Below are positions 39,160 through 47,556 of a stretch of DNA of 64,000 bases, piece by piece. Below the pieces are notes generated by a model. It did no database searches, had not been told where the DNA came from, and saw only the letters and a list, made by a program, of their open reading frames with translations. This DNA comes from an uncultured beta proteobacterium (GTDB lineage: Bacteria; Pseudomonadota; Gammaproteobacteria; Burkholderiales; Burkholderiaceae). Every line of letters starts with the position of its first letter. Position 1 is the first letter of the stretch. The position numbers and the translations under genes are program-made. The stretch lies in contig CAIJNI010000086.1 in assembly GCA_903821995.1 (NCBI GenBank), forward strand, positions 1 to 64,000, read 5' to 3'.

Positions 39160-39710
39160 TGCGTCTTATTCAGTCGATGAGTCGACGCTTTGCTTTTATT
39201 AAACTCTTGGGTGCAATAGGAATTTATTCCTTTAATAAAACTTTAGCGTTTGCAGCCTCTGATTTTTATATTCCTTCCTACTTAATCAATTTTTTTATTG
39301 ATCAACATTCACCTATCGTCAAAGAGTGGTTAATTTTTAAACTCACGCTAAATAACTTAAATTTACTTTGTATTCCCGAATCACAACGCCTCCAATTAAA
39401 TGGCATCATTCAAATCTCTAGCGTTAATAACCTTAAGCTTACTGGTCAATTTCGCTGTAGCTCCTCATTTATTTATGATCCTATTAATTATCAATTTCTT
39501 TTAAATGACCCTTTTATTGATAATCTTGTTTTTGATCAATTGAATGATCAAAATAACGCTCTACTTTTACAAAGCAATACTCTTCTAATCAAACTTTTAG
39601 ATCAATATCCCATTTATCAACTTAGAGAAGAAGACTTGAAGTTATTTACCCTACCACCCACTCAATTTTTAGTTGAGAAAAATGGGTTAAGAGTTTATTT
39701 TAGGAAATAG
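39159..39710 (+). CDS. Orphan secreted protein with Tat-like signal
   Basis: Protein of 183 residues from the ATG at 39159, which overlaps the upstream stop. The N-terminus reads MSRRFAFIKLLGA near residue 7, close to the twin-arginine pattern (S-R-R-x-F), then a hydrophobic stretch and a cleavage-type site at TLAFAA. The mature part is rich in Leu, Asn and Ile, with no recognisable domain. It overlaps the end of metF by 24 bases. I do not recognise it. Confidence 0.65.
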   Translation: MRLIQSMSRRFAFIKLLGAIGIYSFNKTLAFAASDFYIPSYLINFFIDQHSPIVKEWLIFKLTLNNLNLLCIPESQRLQLNGIIQISSVNNLKLTGQFRCSSSFIYDPINYQFLLNDPFIDNLVFDQLNDQNNALLLQSNTLLIKLLDQYPIYQLREEDLKLFTLPPTQFLVEKNGLRVYFRK

Positions 39711-40532
39711 CTCTTTTAAGTTATTCACGATAGTCATCGTAGGTTGAGCCTGGTTTAAAGAGTAAAAGTGTAGCCCAGGGGCCCCGCCTTGAAGAAGCTG
39801 ATCGCATAGATCTGTTACGACTTCTATGCCATATGCCTTAATTGAAGCTGTATCATCACCATAGGCCTCCAATCTTTTCCTTAACCAGCGTGGGATCTCT
39901 GCCCCACACCCGTCAGAAAATCTCATTAATTGAGTACTGCTCGTGATCGGCATAATGCCAGGCACTATAGGAACATCAACGCCTAATTTATTAGCATCAT
40001 CTACGAAATGAAAATAGGCATCCGAATTAAAAAAATATTGGGTAATAGCTGAATCCGCTCCCGATTTTATTTTTCTTGCGAAGTTTTCTAAATCAGCTTT
40101 TGAAGAAGATGCCTGAGGGTGAACCTCAGGGTATGCAGCTACTTCTATATGAAACCAATCTGGCATGGATTGTCGAATAAAGGTAACGAGTTCATTCGCA
40201 TGATGGAACTCACCATACTGCCCCATACCAGAAGGTAAATCTCCTCTTAACGCGACAATTCGTTTAACGCCCATTTCCTTATAAATACTCAGAAGCTTTA
40301 GAATATTTTCTCGCGAACTACCCACACAAGATAAATGAGGAGCAGCTTGATATCCTGCCTCATGAATTGCTCTGACCGTGTGGATTGTGCCTTCTTGAGT
40401 TGATCCCCCCGCTCCAAAAGTGACCGAATAAAAATTTGGCCTTAGTTCAGATGCGAACTGCTCCTGAACACCTTTTAATTTCAAGGCTCCCTCTGGTGAC
40501 TTTGGGGGGAAAAACTCAATACTTAGTTCCAT
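39687..40532 (-). CDS. metF: 5,10-methylenetetrahydrofolate reductase
   Basis: Flavoenzyme that makes 5-methyl-THF for MetH, 281 residues. It starts with ELSIEFFPPKSPEGA, and RGDLPSGMGQYGE with the ITQYFFN segment confirm the family. It follows ahcY by 18 bases, so it is under the SAH riboswitch upstream of ahcY. This couples methyl-THF supply to the SAH level. Confidence 0.96.
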   Translation of the reverse strand: MELSIEFFPPKSPEGALKLKGVQEQFASELRPNFYSVTFGAGGSTQEGTIHTVRAIHEAGYQAAPHLSCVGSSRENILKLLSIYKEMGVKRIVALRGDLPSGMGQYGEFHHANELVTFIRQSMPDWFHIEVAAYPEVHPQASSSKADLENFARKIKSGADSAITQYFFNSDAYFHFVDDANKLGVDVPIVPGIMPITSSTQLMRFSDGCGAEIPRWLRKRLEAYGDDTASIKAYGIEVVTDLCDQLLQGGAPGLHFYSLNQAQPTMTIVNNLKELFPKINS

Positions 40533-40550
40533 TCAAATTCCAATCGTTTC

Positions 40551-41990
40551 TTAATAACGGTAGTGGTCAGCCTTAAATGGACCAACTTTACTAACTCCAA
40601 TGTAATCTGCTTGCTGATCTGTAAGCTGAGTGAGTTCTGCATTAAGTGACTTTAACTGCAAAATGGCCACTTTCTCATCTAGATGTTTTGGCAACGTATA
40701 AACACCAATTGGATAATCATTTGTTGATGCCTTTGTCCACAACTCTATCTGAGCAATTGTTTGGTTGGCAAAAGATGAACTCATAACAAATGAAGGATGA
40801 CCTGTTCCACAACCTAAGTTAACTAATCTTCCCTTTGCAAGCAAGATAATTCTTTTTTCTGGCTGCCCATTTATTGCTGGGAAAATAATATGGTCGACTT
40901 GTGGCTTGATCTCTTCCCACTGATATTTTTCTATGCCTGCTACATCGATTTCATTATCAAAGTGGCCAATATTACATACGATCGCCTGGTTTTTCATTTT
41001 GACCATGTGGTCATGTGTAATGACGTGATAGTTTCCTGTTGCAGTTACAAAAATATCTGCTTTATCTGCTGCATAATCCATTGTCACGACGCGATAGCCT
41101 TCCATAGCAGCTTGCAGAGCGCAGATTGGATCAACTTCAGTAACCCAAACTTGTGCAGATAATGCTCTTAACGCTTGAGCAGAACCCTTCCCGACATCTC
41201 CATAACCTGCAACTACAGCAACTTTCCCTGCAATCATCACGTCTGTTGCACGCTTGATTGCATCTACTAAAGATTCACGACAACCGTAAAGGTTATCAAA
41301 CTTACTCTTTGTAACTGAATCATTCACATTAATTGCCGGGAACTTGAGGTCACCTTTTTTAAACATCTGATACAAGCGGTGAACTCCAGTTGTTGTTTCT
41401 TCTGTAACGCCTTTTACTTTATCAAGTCTTACAGAATACCAAGTTGGATCTATTTTAATTTTTGCTTTAATAGCCGCGTATAAGAGTGTTTCTTCTTCAC
41501 TCGTTGGGTTGTTAAGAATACTTTGGTCTTTTTCTGCGCGCGCGCCTAAATGCAACAGTAAGGTTGCATCACCGCCGTCATCTAGAATCATATTTGTGTA
41601 ACCACCATCTGACCATTCAAAAATGCGATGTGTGAAGTCCCAATATTGCTCTAAGGTCTCGCCCTTAATCGCAAATACCGGTGTGCCATTAGCAACGATT
41701 GCAGCAGCAGCATGGTCTTGGGTTGAATAAATATTACAGGATGCCCAACGAACCTGTGCACCTAGCGCCTCTAAGGTTTCAATCAGAACAGCTGTTTGAA
41801 TAGTCATATGAAGGGACCCCGTAATACGCGCCCCTTTGAGCGGTTGGCTCAGTTGATATTCTTTACGAATTGACATGAGCCCAGGCATTTCTGTTTCAGC
41901 GATAGCAATTTCTTTACGCCCAAAATCTGCAAGGCTGATATCAGCGATCACGTAATCTTTTAATACATTTAAGTCTTTTGCTTGATTCAT
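40551..41990 (-). CDS. ahcY: Adenosylhomocysteinase
   Basis: NAD-dependent hydrolysis of S-adenosylhomocysteine to homocysteine and adenosine, 479 residues. NAD motif [14 protein letters not shown], then [11 protein letters not shown] and the C-terminal KADHYRY. The start is ATG at 41990, preceded by GGAG. A longer open frame reaches 42128, but that part reads through the SAH riboswitch and should not be annotated. First gene of the ahcY-metF operon. Confidence 0.97.
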   Translation of the reverse strand: MNQAKDLNVLKDYVIADISLADFGRKEIAIAETEMPGLMSIRKEYQLSQPLKGARITGSLHMTIQTAVLIETLEALGAQVRWASCNIYSTQDHAAAAIVANGTPVFAIKGETLEQYWDFTHRIFEWSDGGYTNMILDDGGDATLLLHLGARAEKDQSILNNPTSEEETLLYAAIKAKIKIDPTWYSVRLDKVKGVTEETTTGVHRLYQMFKKGDLKFPAINVNDSVTKSKFDNLYGCRESLVDAIKRATDVMIAGKVAVVAGYGDVGKGSAQALRALSAQVWVTEVDPICALQAAMEGYRVVTMDYAADKADIFVTATGNYHVITHDHMVKMKNQAIVCNIGHFDNEIDVAGIEKYQWEEIKPQVDHIIFPAINGQPEKRIILLAKGRLVNLGCGTGHPSFVMSSSFANQTIAQIELWTKASTNDYPIGVYTLPKHLDEKVAILQLKSLNAELTQLTDQQADYIGVSKVGPFKADHYRY

Positions 41991-41995
41991 AAACA

Positions 41996-42025
41996 CTCCA
42001 CATGCACATAGAAATTTGTTGGAGG
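41996..42025 (-). promoter_or_regulatory. Possible anti-Shine-Dalgarno element of the ahcY leader
   Basis: In RNA sense, CCTCCAAC (42025-42018) contains CTCCA, the exact complement of the TGGAG Shine-Dalgarno at 42000-41996. The same CCTCCAAC is almost complementary (one mismatch) to GTTGGTGG in the hairpin next to the aptamer. This gives two competing pairings and a translational on/off switch. Which one the ligand favours is not decided here. Confidence 0.45.
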
Positions 42026-42056
42026 TTTGTATGAAGCCCACCAACCAATCTTTGGT

Positions 42057-42137
42057 TAGTGAGCGCCGTTGCAAAGGCTTTTGGCCCCCTCTAAGCCTGG
42101 GAAACCCAGTAAATTGGGTTCCTCGCAACGCTCCTTA
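42057..42137 (-). promoter_or_regulatory. SAH riboswitch (ahcY leader)
   Basis: Second SAH riboswitch, minus strand, with the same conserved blocks as in the metH leader: GGAGCGTTGCGAGG, CCCAGGCTTAG and AACGGCGCTCACT. The variable stem is AACCCA/TGGGTT (42103-42108 with 42115-42120), a different sequence from the metH copy but the same pairing, which is covariation support. A 9-pair hairpin follows (42040-42048 with 42052-42060). It also controls metF. Confidence 0.94.
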
Positions 42138-42151
42138 GAGGTAATAAATGA

Positions 42152-43318
42152 TTATAAACCGGCTGCAGATTTCAGTGCAGTGACACGATCTTTTGCTTCC
42201 CAAGTAAACTCCGGCTCCTCTCGACCAAAGTGGCCATAGGCTGCAGTTTTATTATAAATTGGCCTTAATAAATTTAACATTTGAATTATACCTCTTGGCC
42301 TTAAATCAAAGTGAGCGTTTACTAACTCAGATATTTTCTCATCTGAAATGACGCCAGTTCCATAGGTGCTTACCATCACTGAGGTTGGTTTTGCAACTCC
42401 AATAGCATATGAAACTTGCACAAGACACTTGGTAGCTAATCCTGCCGCGACTACGTTTTTAGCAACATAGCGAGCCGCATAGGCTGCTGAACGATCTACT
42501 TTAGATGGATCCTTTCCAGAAAATGCACCGCCTCCATGGGGCGCAGCACCACCGTATGTATCAACAATAATTTTTCTTCCCGTTAAACCACAATCTCCTT
42601 GTGGTCCACCAATAACAAATCGTCCAGTCGGATTCACTAAATACTTAATATTTCCCTTAATCAATTCTTTGGGTAATACTGGTTTAATAATCTCCTCAAT
42701 AACAGCTTCCCGTAATTTTTCTAAAGAGATGTCTGGTGAATGTTGCGTTGACAAAACTACGGTGTCAATAGAATGGGGCTTGCCGTCTACGTAGTGCAAA
42801 GTTACTTGAGACTTTGCATCTGGTCGCAACCAATTTAAACGCCCATCACGTCTTAATTGTGATTGTCTCTCAACAAGGCGATGCGACAAGTGAATTGGCA
42901 TAGGCATTAACTCAGGGGTTTCATCGACTGCATAGCCAAACATTAAACCTTGGTCACCAGCACCTTGGTCTAATGGGTCATCTTCTGCTTTATCAACGCC
43001 CTGTTTAATATCTGCACTTTGTTTGTCATAGGCCACCAAGACAGCACAACCTCTGTAATCAATACCGTAATCAGTATTGTCGTATCCAATTTCTCGTAAA
43101 GTTTCACGCGCAACTTTAATGTAGTCAACATTCGCATGAGTGGTAATCTCTCCTGCCAAAACCACTAACCCTGTATTACAGAGCGTTTCAGCTGCTACGC
43201 GGGCTTTTGGGTCTTGCTCAAGAATGGCGTCAAGAATGGCGTCAGAGATTTGATCGGCAACCTTATCAGGGTGGCCTTCAGAAACAGATTCAGAAGTAAA
43301 AAAATATTCGTTCGACAT
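42152..43318 (-). CDS. metK: S-adenosylmethionine synthetase
   Basis: Makes SAM from methionine and ATP, 388 residues from the ATG at 43318, which is preceded by AAGGA. A TTG at 43345 would extend the frame into the leader fold. Family marks are [25 protein letters not shown] and [19 protein letters not shown]. It lies 161 bases before ahcY. Its own leader (43320-43430) holds a multi-helix RNA unlike the SAH riboswitches. Confidence 0.97.
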   Translation of the reverse strand: MSNEYFFTSESVSEGHPDKVADQISDAILDAILEQDPKARVAAETLCNTGLVVLAGEITTHANVDYIKVARETLREIGYDNTDYGIDYRGCAVLVAYDKQSADIKQGVDKAEDDPLDQGAGDQGLMFGYAVDETPELMPMPIHLSHRLVERQSQLRRDGRLNWLRPDAKSQVTLHYVDGKPHSIDTVVLSTQHSPDISLEKLREAVIEEIIKPVLPKELIKGNIKYLVNPTGRFVIGGPQGDCGLTGRKIIVDTYGGAAPHGGGAFSGKDPSKVDRSAAYAARYVAKNVVAAGLATKCLVQVSYAIGVAKPTSVMVSTYGTGVISDEKISELVNAHFDLRPRGIIQMLNLLRPIYNKTAAYGHFGREEPEFTWEAKDRVTALKSAAGL

Positions 43319-43340
43319 AAGGATTCCTTTAACAGTTATT

Positions 43341-43426
43341 GACAACTCGTGCCAGGTAACCCTTACGGCGACGATTTAGCAGAATTTGTAGTCGCCCTGC
43401 AAGTTGTCTTTAACTCGGCGATGTTA
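43341..43426 (-). promoter_or_regulatory. Structured leader RNA of metK, candidate riboswitch
   Basis: In RNA sense, a closing helix GACAACT/AGTTGTC (43408-43402 with 43347-43341) encloses CAGG/CCTG, a hairpin GGCGAC/GTCGCC (43396-43391 with 43372-43367) and a small hairpin GTAA-GGG-TTAC (43366-43356). The upstream segment TCGCC (43421-43417) can also pair with GGCGA of the middle hairpin, so two folds exclude each other. It ends 23 bases before the metK ATG. I do not recognise it as a named SAM riboswitch class. Confidence 0.6.
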
Positions 43427-43499
43427 CTTTGAACAATTAGTATAACTAATGTTTAAGTTTTTATCAAATTGAACAGATTATTCCAATATCATATAGAAA

Positions 43500-44354
43500 A
43501 TGAAACTAATTGTTAAGCTTTTAAGCTATTTGCCTCTATCAATACTTCAGATACTGGGAAGCGGTCTAGGCCTCCTCGCCTACTGCCTTTCTCAAAGAGA
43601 TCGACAGTTATTACGTCATAACTTATTAAATGCCTCAAAAATTCACGGTTTTAAATTCGACCCAATCGCAGTTGCGAAGTCATCAGGAATGATGCTCACA
43701 GATAGTCTGTGGATTTGGCATCATCCTCAAAAAGCATTAGCATTAACTGAAATTAAAGATTGGGATTTAGTTAAAAAATCGATTGCACAAGGTAGAGGGC
43801 TTTTAATGTTAACTCCACATCTTGGCGCATTTGAAATGATTCCACGAATATTGGCAGAACACTTTCCGGCTACAATTATTTATAAGCCAGCTAAACAAAT
43901 TTGGCTCAATGAGATCATTGAGAAAGGGCGCGCTCATCCTAAAATGAATTTTGTTCCAGCAAATATCCAAGGGGTACGCCAAATTGTTAGAGCACTTCAG
44001 CGCGGCGAAGCTGTAGGCATATTGCCCGATCAAGTGCCTAGCGTAGGAGAGGGTGTATGGTCTAAATTTTTTGGTCAATACGCATACACAGCTGTTTTGC
44101 CAGCCAAAATCGCCCAAAAGAATAATGTACCAACTATTGTGTTTGCAGCTCTTAGAAAGCCTTTAGGACAGGGCTGGGAAATCCGTGCACACCTCATAGA
44201 GCAAAGCTTTGATCTCGATCCTAATATGGCTGCAGCCCAGTTGAATATGGCTCTTGAAAAAGCAATATTGATTAAACCAAATCAATATTTATGGGGCTAC
44301 AACCGTTATAAACATCCTGCAGGAGCTCCACTGCCTCCAGAAAACGGCCATTAG
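43500..44354 (+). CDS. Lipid A / lysophospholipid acyltransferase (LpxL/HtrB family)
   Basis: Inner-membrane acyltransferase of 284 residues. N-terminal hydrophobic anchor (about 5-28), then the catalytic HLGAFEM (HxxxxE-type), GILPDQVPSVGEGVW and the C-terminal NQYLWGYNRYKHP, all typical of the LpxL/LpxM family that adds secondary acyl chains to Kdo-lipid A. It is followed directly by a second member, so primary and secondary acylations are encoded in tandem. Divergent from metK. Confidence 0.9.
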   Translation: MKLIVKLLSYLPLSILQILGSGLGLLAYCLSQRDRQLLRHNLLNASKIHGFKFDPIAVAKSSGMMLTDSLWIWHHPQKALALTEIKDWDLVKKSIAQGRGLLMLTPHLGAFEMIPRILAEHFPATIIYKPAKQIWLNEIIEKGRAHPKMNFVPANIQGVRQIVRALQRGEAVGILPDQVPSVGEGVWSKFFGQYAYTAVLPAKIAQKNNVPTIVFAALRKPLGQGWEIRAHLIEQSFDLDPNMAAAQLNMALEKAILIKPNQYLWGYNRYKHPAGAPLPPENGH

Positions 44355-44356
44355 TG

Positions 44357-45247
44357 ATGTTGAACCTTGCGCTCAATTATTCTTTACTTGGCTTGCTATA
44401 TTTTTTATCAGCCCTACCCCTGGTAGTCGCGCATTGGATTGGTGACTGCCTAGGAGTAATTGCTTCGAAACTACCTATTGAAAGAAGCCGCGTCGTTCGC
44501 ATTAACATAAATCTATGTTTCCCAGAACTATCTGAAGTAGGCCGTAAAAAGCTTGCCCTTAAGCATTGGAAACTTCTATGTAGAAGCTTTGTTGAGCGAG
44601 GTTATTTTTGGTTAGGCAATAAAGATAAAATCAAGCAACTTGTCCAAATTGAAAGTGAGGTAGACCTTACTGATAAGAAACCTCGTCTATATGTTGGCAT
44701 GCATATGGTTGGAATTGAAGCTGGACTTATTGGCCTATCACTTCACCTCCAAGAATTAGGTGTCATCCAACCTATCACTTTATATATTCAAATGAAGAAT
44801 CACTTTTTCGATACGAGAATTAAATTTTGGCGGGAACGGTTTGGCTCTCAAATGATGTTGCGGCAAGAGAACATCAGGAATTTTATTCGTGCAATTAAAA
44901 ATGGTCAATTTCTACTTCTTTCTCCAGACATGGATTTAGGCCTTAAAGATTCTATTTTTGTTCCTTTTTTTAAGATCCCTACCTGCACTGTCACTTCTAT
45001 ATCTAGACTAGCCTTTCTTTCTCAAGCAGAAGTTTGTGCTGTTGTAACTACATTAAATCCAGATGGCAAAAGCTATACCTGTAAAATAAGTAGGCCCTGG
45101 GAAAGTTTCCCATCAAAAGATGAAGTCGTTGATACTTTAAAATTAAACCAATTTTTTGAAAGCCAGATTCAACCACGGCCTGCTGAGTATTATTGGGTTC
45201 ATAAGCGTTTTAAAAACCGTCCCGATGGACAACCGAGGTTCTATTAA
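44357..45247 (+). CDS. Second lipid A acyltransferase (LpxL/HtrB family)
   Basis: Paralogue of the preceding gene, 296 residues from the ATG at 44357 (a GTG at 44354 overlaps the previous stop). N-terminal anchor LLGLLYFLSALPLVVAHWIG, the catalytic-site region GMHMVGIEAG, LSPDMDLGLKDSIFVPFF and the C-terminal PAEYYWVHKRFKNRP. It differs strongly from its neighbour, so probably a different acyl position. It overlaps dapF by one base (TAATG). Confidence 0.9.
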   Translation: MLNLALNYSLLGLLYFLSALPLVVAHWIGDCLGVIASKLPIERSRVVRININLCFPELSEVGRKKLALKHWKLLCRSFVERGYFWLGNKDKIKQLVQIESEVDLTDKKPRLYVGMHMVGIEAGLIGLSLHLQELGVIQPITLYIQMKNHFFDTRIKFWRERFGSQMMLRQENIRNFIRAIKNGQFLLLSPDMDLGLKDSIFVPFFKIPTCTVTSISRLAFLSQAEVCAVVTTLNPDGKSYTCKISRPWESFPSKDEVVDTLKLNQFFESQIQPRPAEYYWVHKRFKNRPDGQPRFY

Positions 45248-46113
45248 TGTTACTTCGTTTTAGCAAAATGCATGGTGCTGGTAACGACTTTATCGTTCTT
45301 AATGGCATCGAACAAGACTTATCCTCATTGCAAAAGGAGGACTGGATACGACTCGCCGACAGAAAATTTGGTATTGGCGCAGATCAAATCTTACTTATAG
45401 AAAGATCTATCCTACCTCAAGTAGATTTTCGTTATCGGATCATTAATCATGACGGCACAGAAGTAGAGCAGTGCGGTAACGGCTCTCGTTGCTTTGTTCG
45501 CTATGTTCAGGATAAGGGTCTTACTTCAAAGAAAAAAATATCGGTTGAAGTTTCACACGCAATCCTAACACTAGAAGATAAAGGTGAGGGGTTAGTTGAA
45601 GTAGATATGGGATGCCCAATCATTGACTTTGAGAAAATTCCGTTTCTGCCTAAGAACCTTACATTCAAAGACAATGGTGACACAACACTATTTAATTTGC
45701 CTATATTAAATTCAACTCTACCAATCTCCGTTGTTTCTATGGGCAACCCACATGCCGTTCACTTTACAGATGATTTAGATTTGTTAGATATTACTCAAAT
45801 TGGCCCTATGATTGAAAACGATCTTCACTTTCCTAATAAAGTGAATGCTGGCTTTGCCCAAATTATCAACTCTCATGAAATCAAACTTAGAGTATTTGAA
45901 AGAGGCAGTGGTGAAACACTATCTTGTGGCACTGGAGCCTGCGCTGCTGTAGTTCAAGGTATTCGTTTAAAAAAACTGCAATCACCTGTTATTGTAAATA
46001 CGAGAGGAGGCAGCTTAAACATCTCTTGGGACTTTAAGAGCCTTGGCATTCAAGCTCATGTAATGATGACTGGTCCAGCTGTCACAGTTTTTGATGGTGA
46101 AATTAACCTATAA
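45247..46113 (+). CDS. dapF: Diaminopimelate epimerase
   Basis: Interconverts LL- and meso-diaminopimelate for lysine and peptidoglycan, 288 residues. It starts LRFSKMHGAGNDF; the two catalytic Cys are in EQCGNGSRCF and LSCGTGACAA. It follows the lipid A acyltransferases with coupled start. In many relatives dapF is followed by DUF484 and xerC; here those lie about 10 kb further on. It overlaps the end of pyrE by 11 bases. Confidence 0.96.
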   Translation: MLLRFSKMHGAGNDFIVLNGIEQDLSSLQKEDWIRLADRKFGIGADQILLIERSILPQVDFRYRIINHDGTEVEQCGNGSRCFVRYVQDKGLTSKKKISVEVSHAILTLEDKGEGLVEVDMGCPIIDFEKIPFLPKNLTFKDNGDTTLFNLPILNSTLPISVVSMGNPHAVHFTDDLDLLDITQIGPMIENDLHFPNKVNAGFAQIINSHEIKLRVFERGSGETLSCGTGACAAVVQGIRLKKLQSPVIVNTRGGSLNISWDFKSLGIQAHVMMTGPAVTVFDGEINL

Positions 46114-46780
46114 CACCGTATGTATTTCGGTATACAGCAACATCATCTAAATATTTTTTTAACTCCGTATTTGCGCTTGTTTGTAAATAGTTAAAAAGAT
46201 CATTAAGGGTTGCTATCGCAACCACTGGAATTCCAAATTCTTGCGAAACATCTTGAACTGCTGAGTATTTTCCTATTTCTATATCCGTTCCAGATTTTTC
46301 CATCCTGTCTAATGCTATAAGAACAGCACAAGGATTAGCTCCTGCATCTTTAATGATATTGACAGACTCTCTTACGGATGTTCCTGCAGAAATCACGTCG
46401 TCAATAATGACCACATTTCCTGCTAACTTGGCACCAACCAAATTGCCGCCTTCACCATGATCTTTTGCTTCTTTACGGTTATACGAAAAAGGAATATTAA
46501 CGCCATCCTGAGCTAAAGCAATGGCACAGGATGCTGCAAGAGTGATACCTTTATACGCTGGGCCAAAAAGCATATCAAAGCTTATCCCGGAATTGATTAA
46601 GGCCTGAGAATAGTATTTACCAAGTTCCCCTAAACAAAAGCCATCATTAAATTCTCCGGCATTAAAAAAATAGGGCGATAATCTTCCTGCTTTAGTCTTA
46701 AACTTACCAAATGATAAAACTTTTGCCTCTAGAGCAAACTCGATAAATTTTTCTGGATTGGATGTTATGTTAAGAGTCAT
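46103..46780 (-). CDS. pyrE: Orotate phosphoribosyltransferase
   Basis: Pyrimidine synthesis enzyme of 225 residues from the ATG at 46780, where the family N-terminus begins. The open frame continues to 46915 inside xth, but that is a shadow. The PRPP motif is VVIIDDVISAGTS, and FGPAYKGITLA precedes it. Its first 14 bases overlap head-to-head with the start of xth. Confidence 0.95.
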   Translation of the reverse strand: MTLNITSNPEKFIEFALEAKVLSFGKFKTKAGRLSPYFFNAGEFNDGFCLGELGKYYSQALINSGISFDMLFGPAYKGITLAASCAIALAQDGVNIPFSYNRKEAKDHGEGGNLVGAKLAGNVVIIDDVISAGTSVRESVNIIKDAGANPCAVLIALDRMEKSGTDIEIGKYSAVQDVSQEFGIPVVAIATLNDLFNYLQTSANTELKKYLDDVAVYRNTYGVIG

Positions 46781-47549
46781 AAGTGTTAATTTAAACGGTA
46801 TTCGTGCCGCTGCCAAGAAAGGATTATTTTTATGGTTGCAAAAAACCGCTCCTGATTTAGTCTGTTTGCAAGAAATAAAAGCCCAGGAGGCTGATTTATC
46901 AGAGGATTTTCTCAACCCAAGTCCTTTAAAAGGATATTTTCATTATGCCGTAAAGAAAGGCTACAGTGGAACAGGCGTTTACTCTAAACATACTCCCGAC
47001 GAAATACAGACGGGGTTTGGTGTGCCTGAGTTTGATGATGAAGGGCGCTATACCGCACTTAGATTTGGGAAGTTGTGGGTGATCTCCGCTTACTTTCCAT
47101 CGGGTTCAAGCTCAGAAGAGCGGCAAGAAGCAAAATTTCGTTTCTTAGATGCATTCTTACCCTATTTGGCAAAACTTAAAAGCTCTCAATATGAAATTTT
47201 ACTTTGTGGTGATATCAACATTGCACATCAGGAAATTGATTTAAAAAATTGGAAGGGTAATTTAAAAAATTCAGGATTTTTACCCGCTGAGAGAAGTTGG
47301 CTTACTCAACTTTTTTCAGAGCTTGGTTACTGCGATGTCTACAGAAGACTTCATCCAGAAGCTACTGATAATTCTTATACATGGTGGAGTCAGAGAGGGC
47401 AGGCTTACAACAATAATGTAGGTTGGCGCATTGACTATCAGATAGCCACTCCAGAAATTGCCAAGCTAGCAAGGTCTTTTGAGATTTATAAATCAGAACG
47501 ATTTTCTGACCATGCGCCTTTAATCGTTGACTATGAATACTCTCTGTGA
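46767..47549 (+). CDS. xth: Exodeoxyribonuclease III
   Basis: AP endonuclease / 3' exonuclease of the EEP family, 260 residues from the ATG at 46767. Metal and active-site motifs are VNLNGIRAAAKKG, CLQEIKAQ, LCGDINIAHQEIDL, the ARRIDY-type NVGWRIDYQIAT and SDHAPLIVDY. The reading starts inside the beginning of pyrE on the other strand, so its promoter must lie in the pyrE coding region. Confidence 0.95.
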   Translation: MLRVISVNLNGIRAAAKKGLFLWLQKTAPDLVCLQEIKAQEADLSEDFLNPSPLKGYFHYAVKKGYSGTGVYSKHTPDEIQTGFGVPEFDDEGRYTALRFGKLWVISAYFPSGSSSEERQEAKFRFLDAFLPYLAKLKSSQYEILLCGDINIAHQEIDLKNWKGNLKNSGFLPAERSWLTQLFSELGYCDVYRRLHPEATDNSYTWWSQRGQAYNNNVGWRIDYQIATPEIAKLARSFEIYKSERFSDHAPLIVDYEYSL

Positions 47550-47556
47550 GAATAGC

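Noticed and set aside
43341..43408. metK leader fold as a tRNA gene (cloverleaf-like)
   Set aside because: A 7-bp closing helix is present, but there is no T-loop (GTTCRA) sequence, anticodon arm geometry or CCA-type end, and it sits in a leader.
46781..46915. N-terminal extension of PyrE to 270 residues
   Set aside because: It is the reverse complement of the conserved start of xth; the family start is at 46780.
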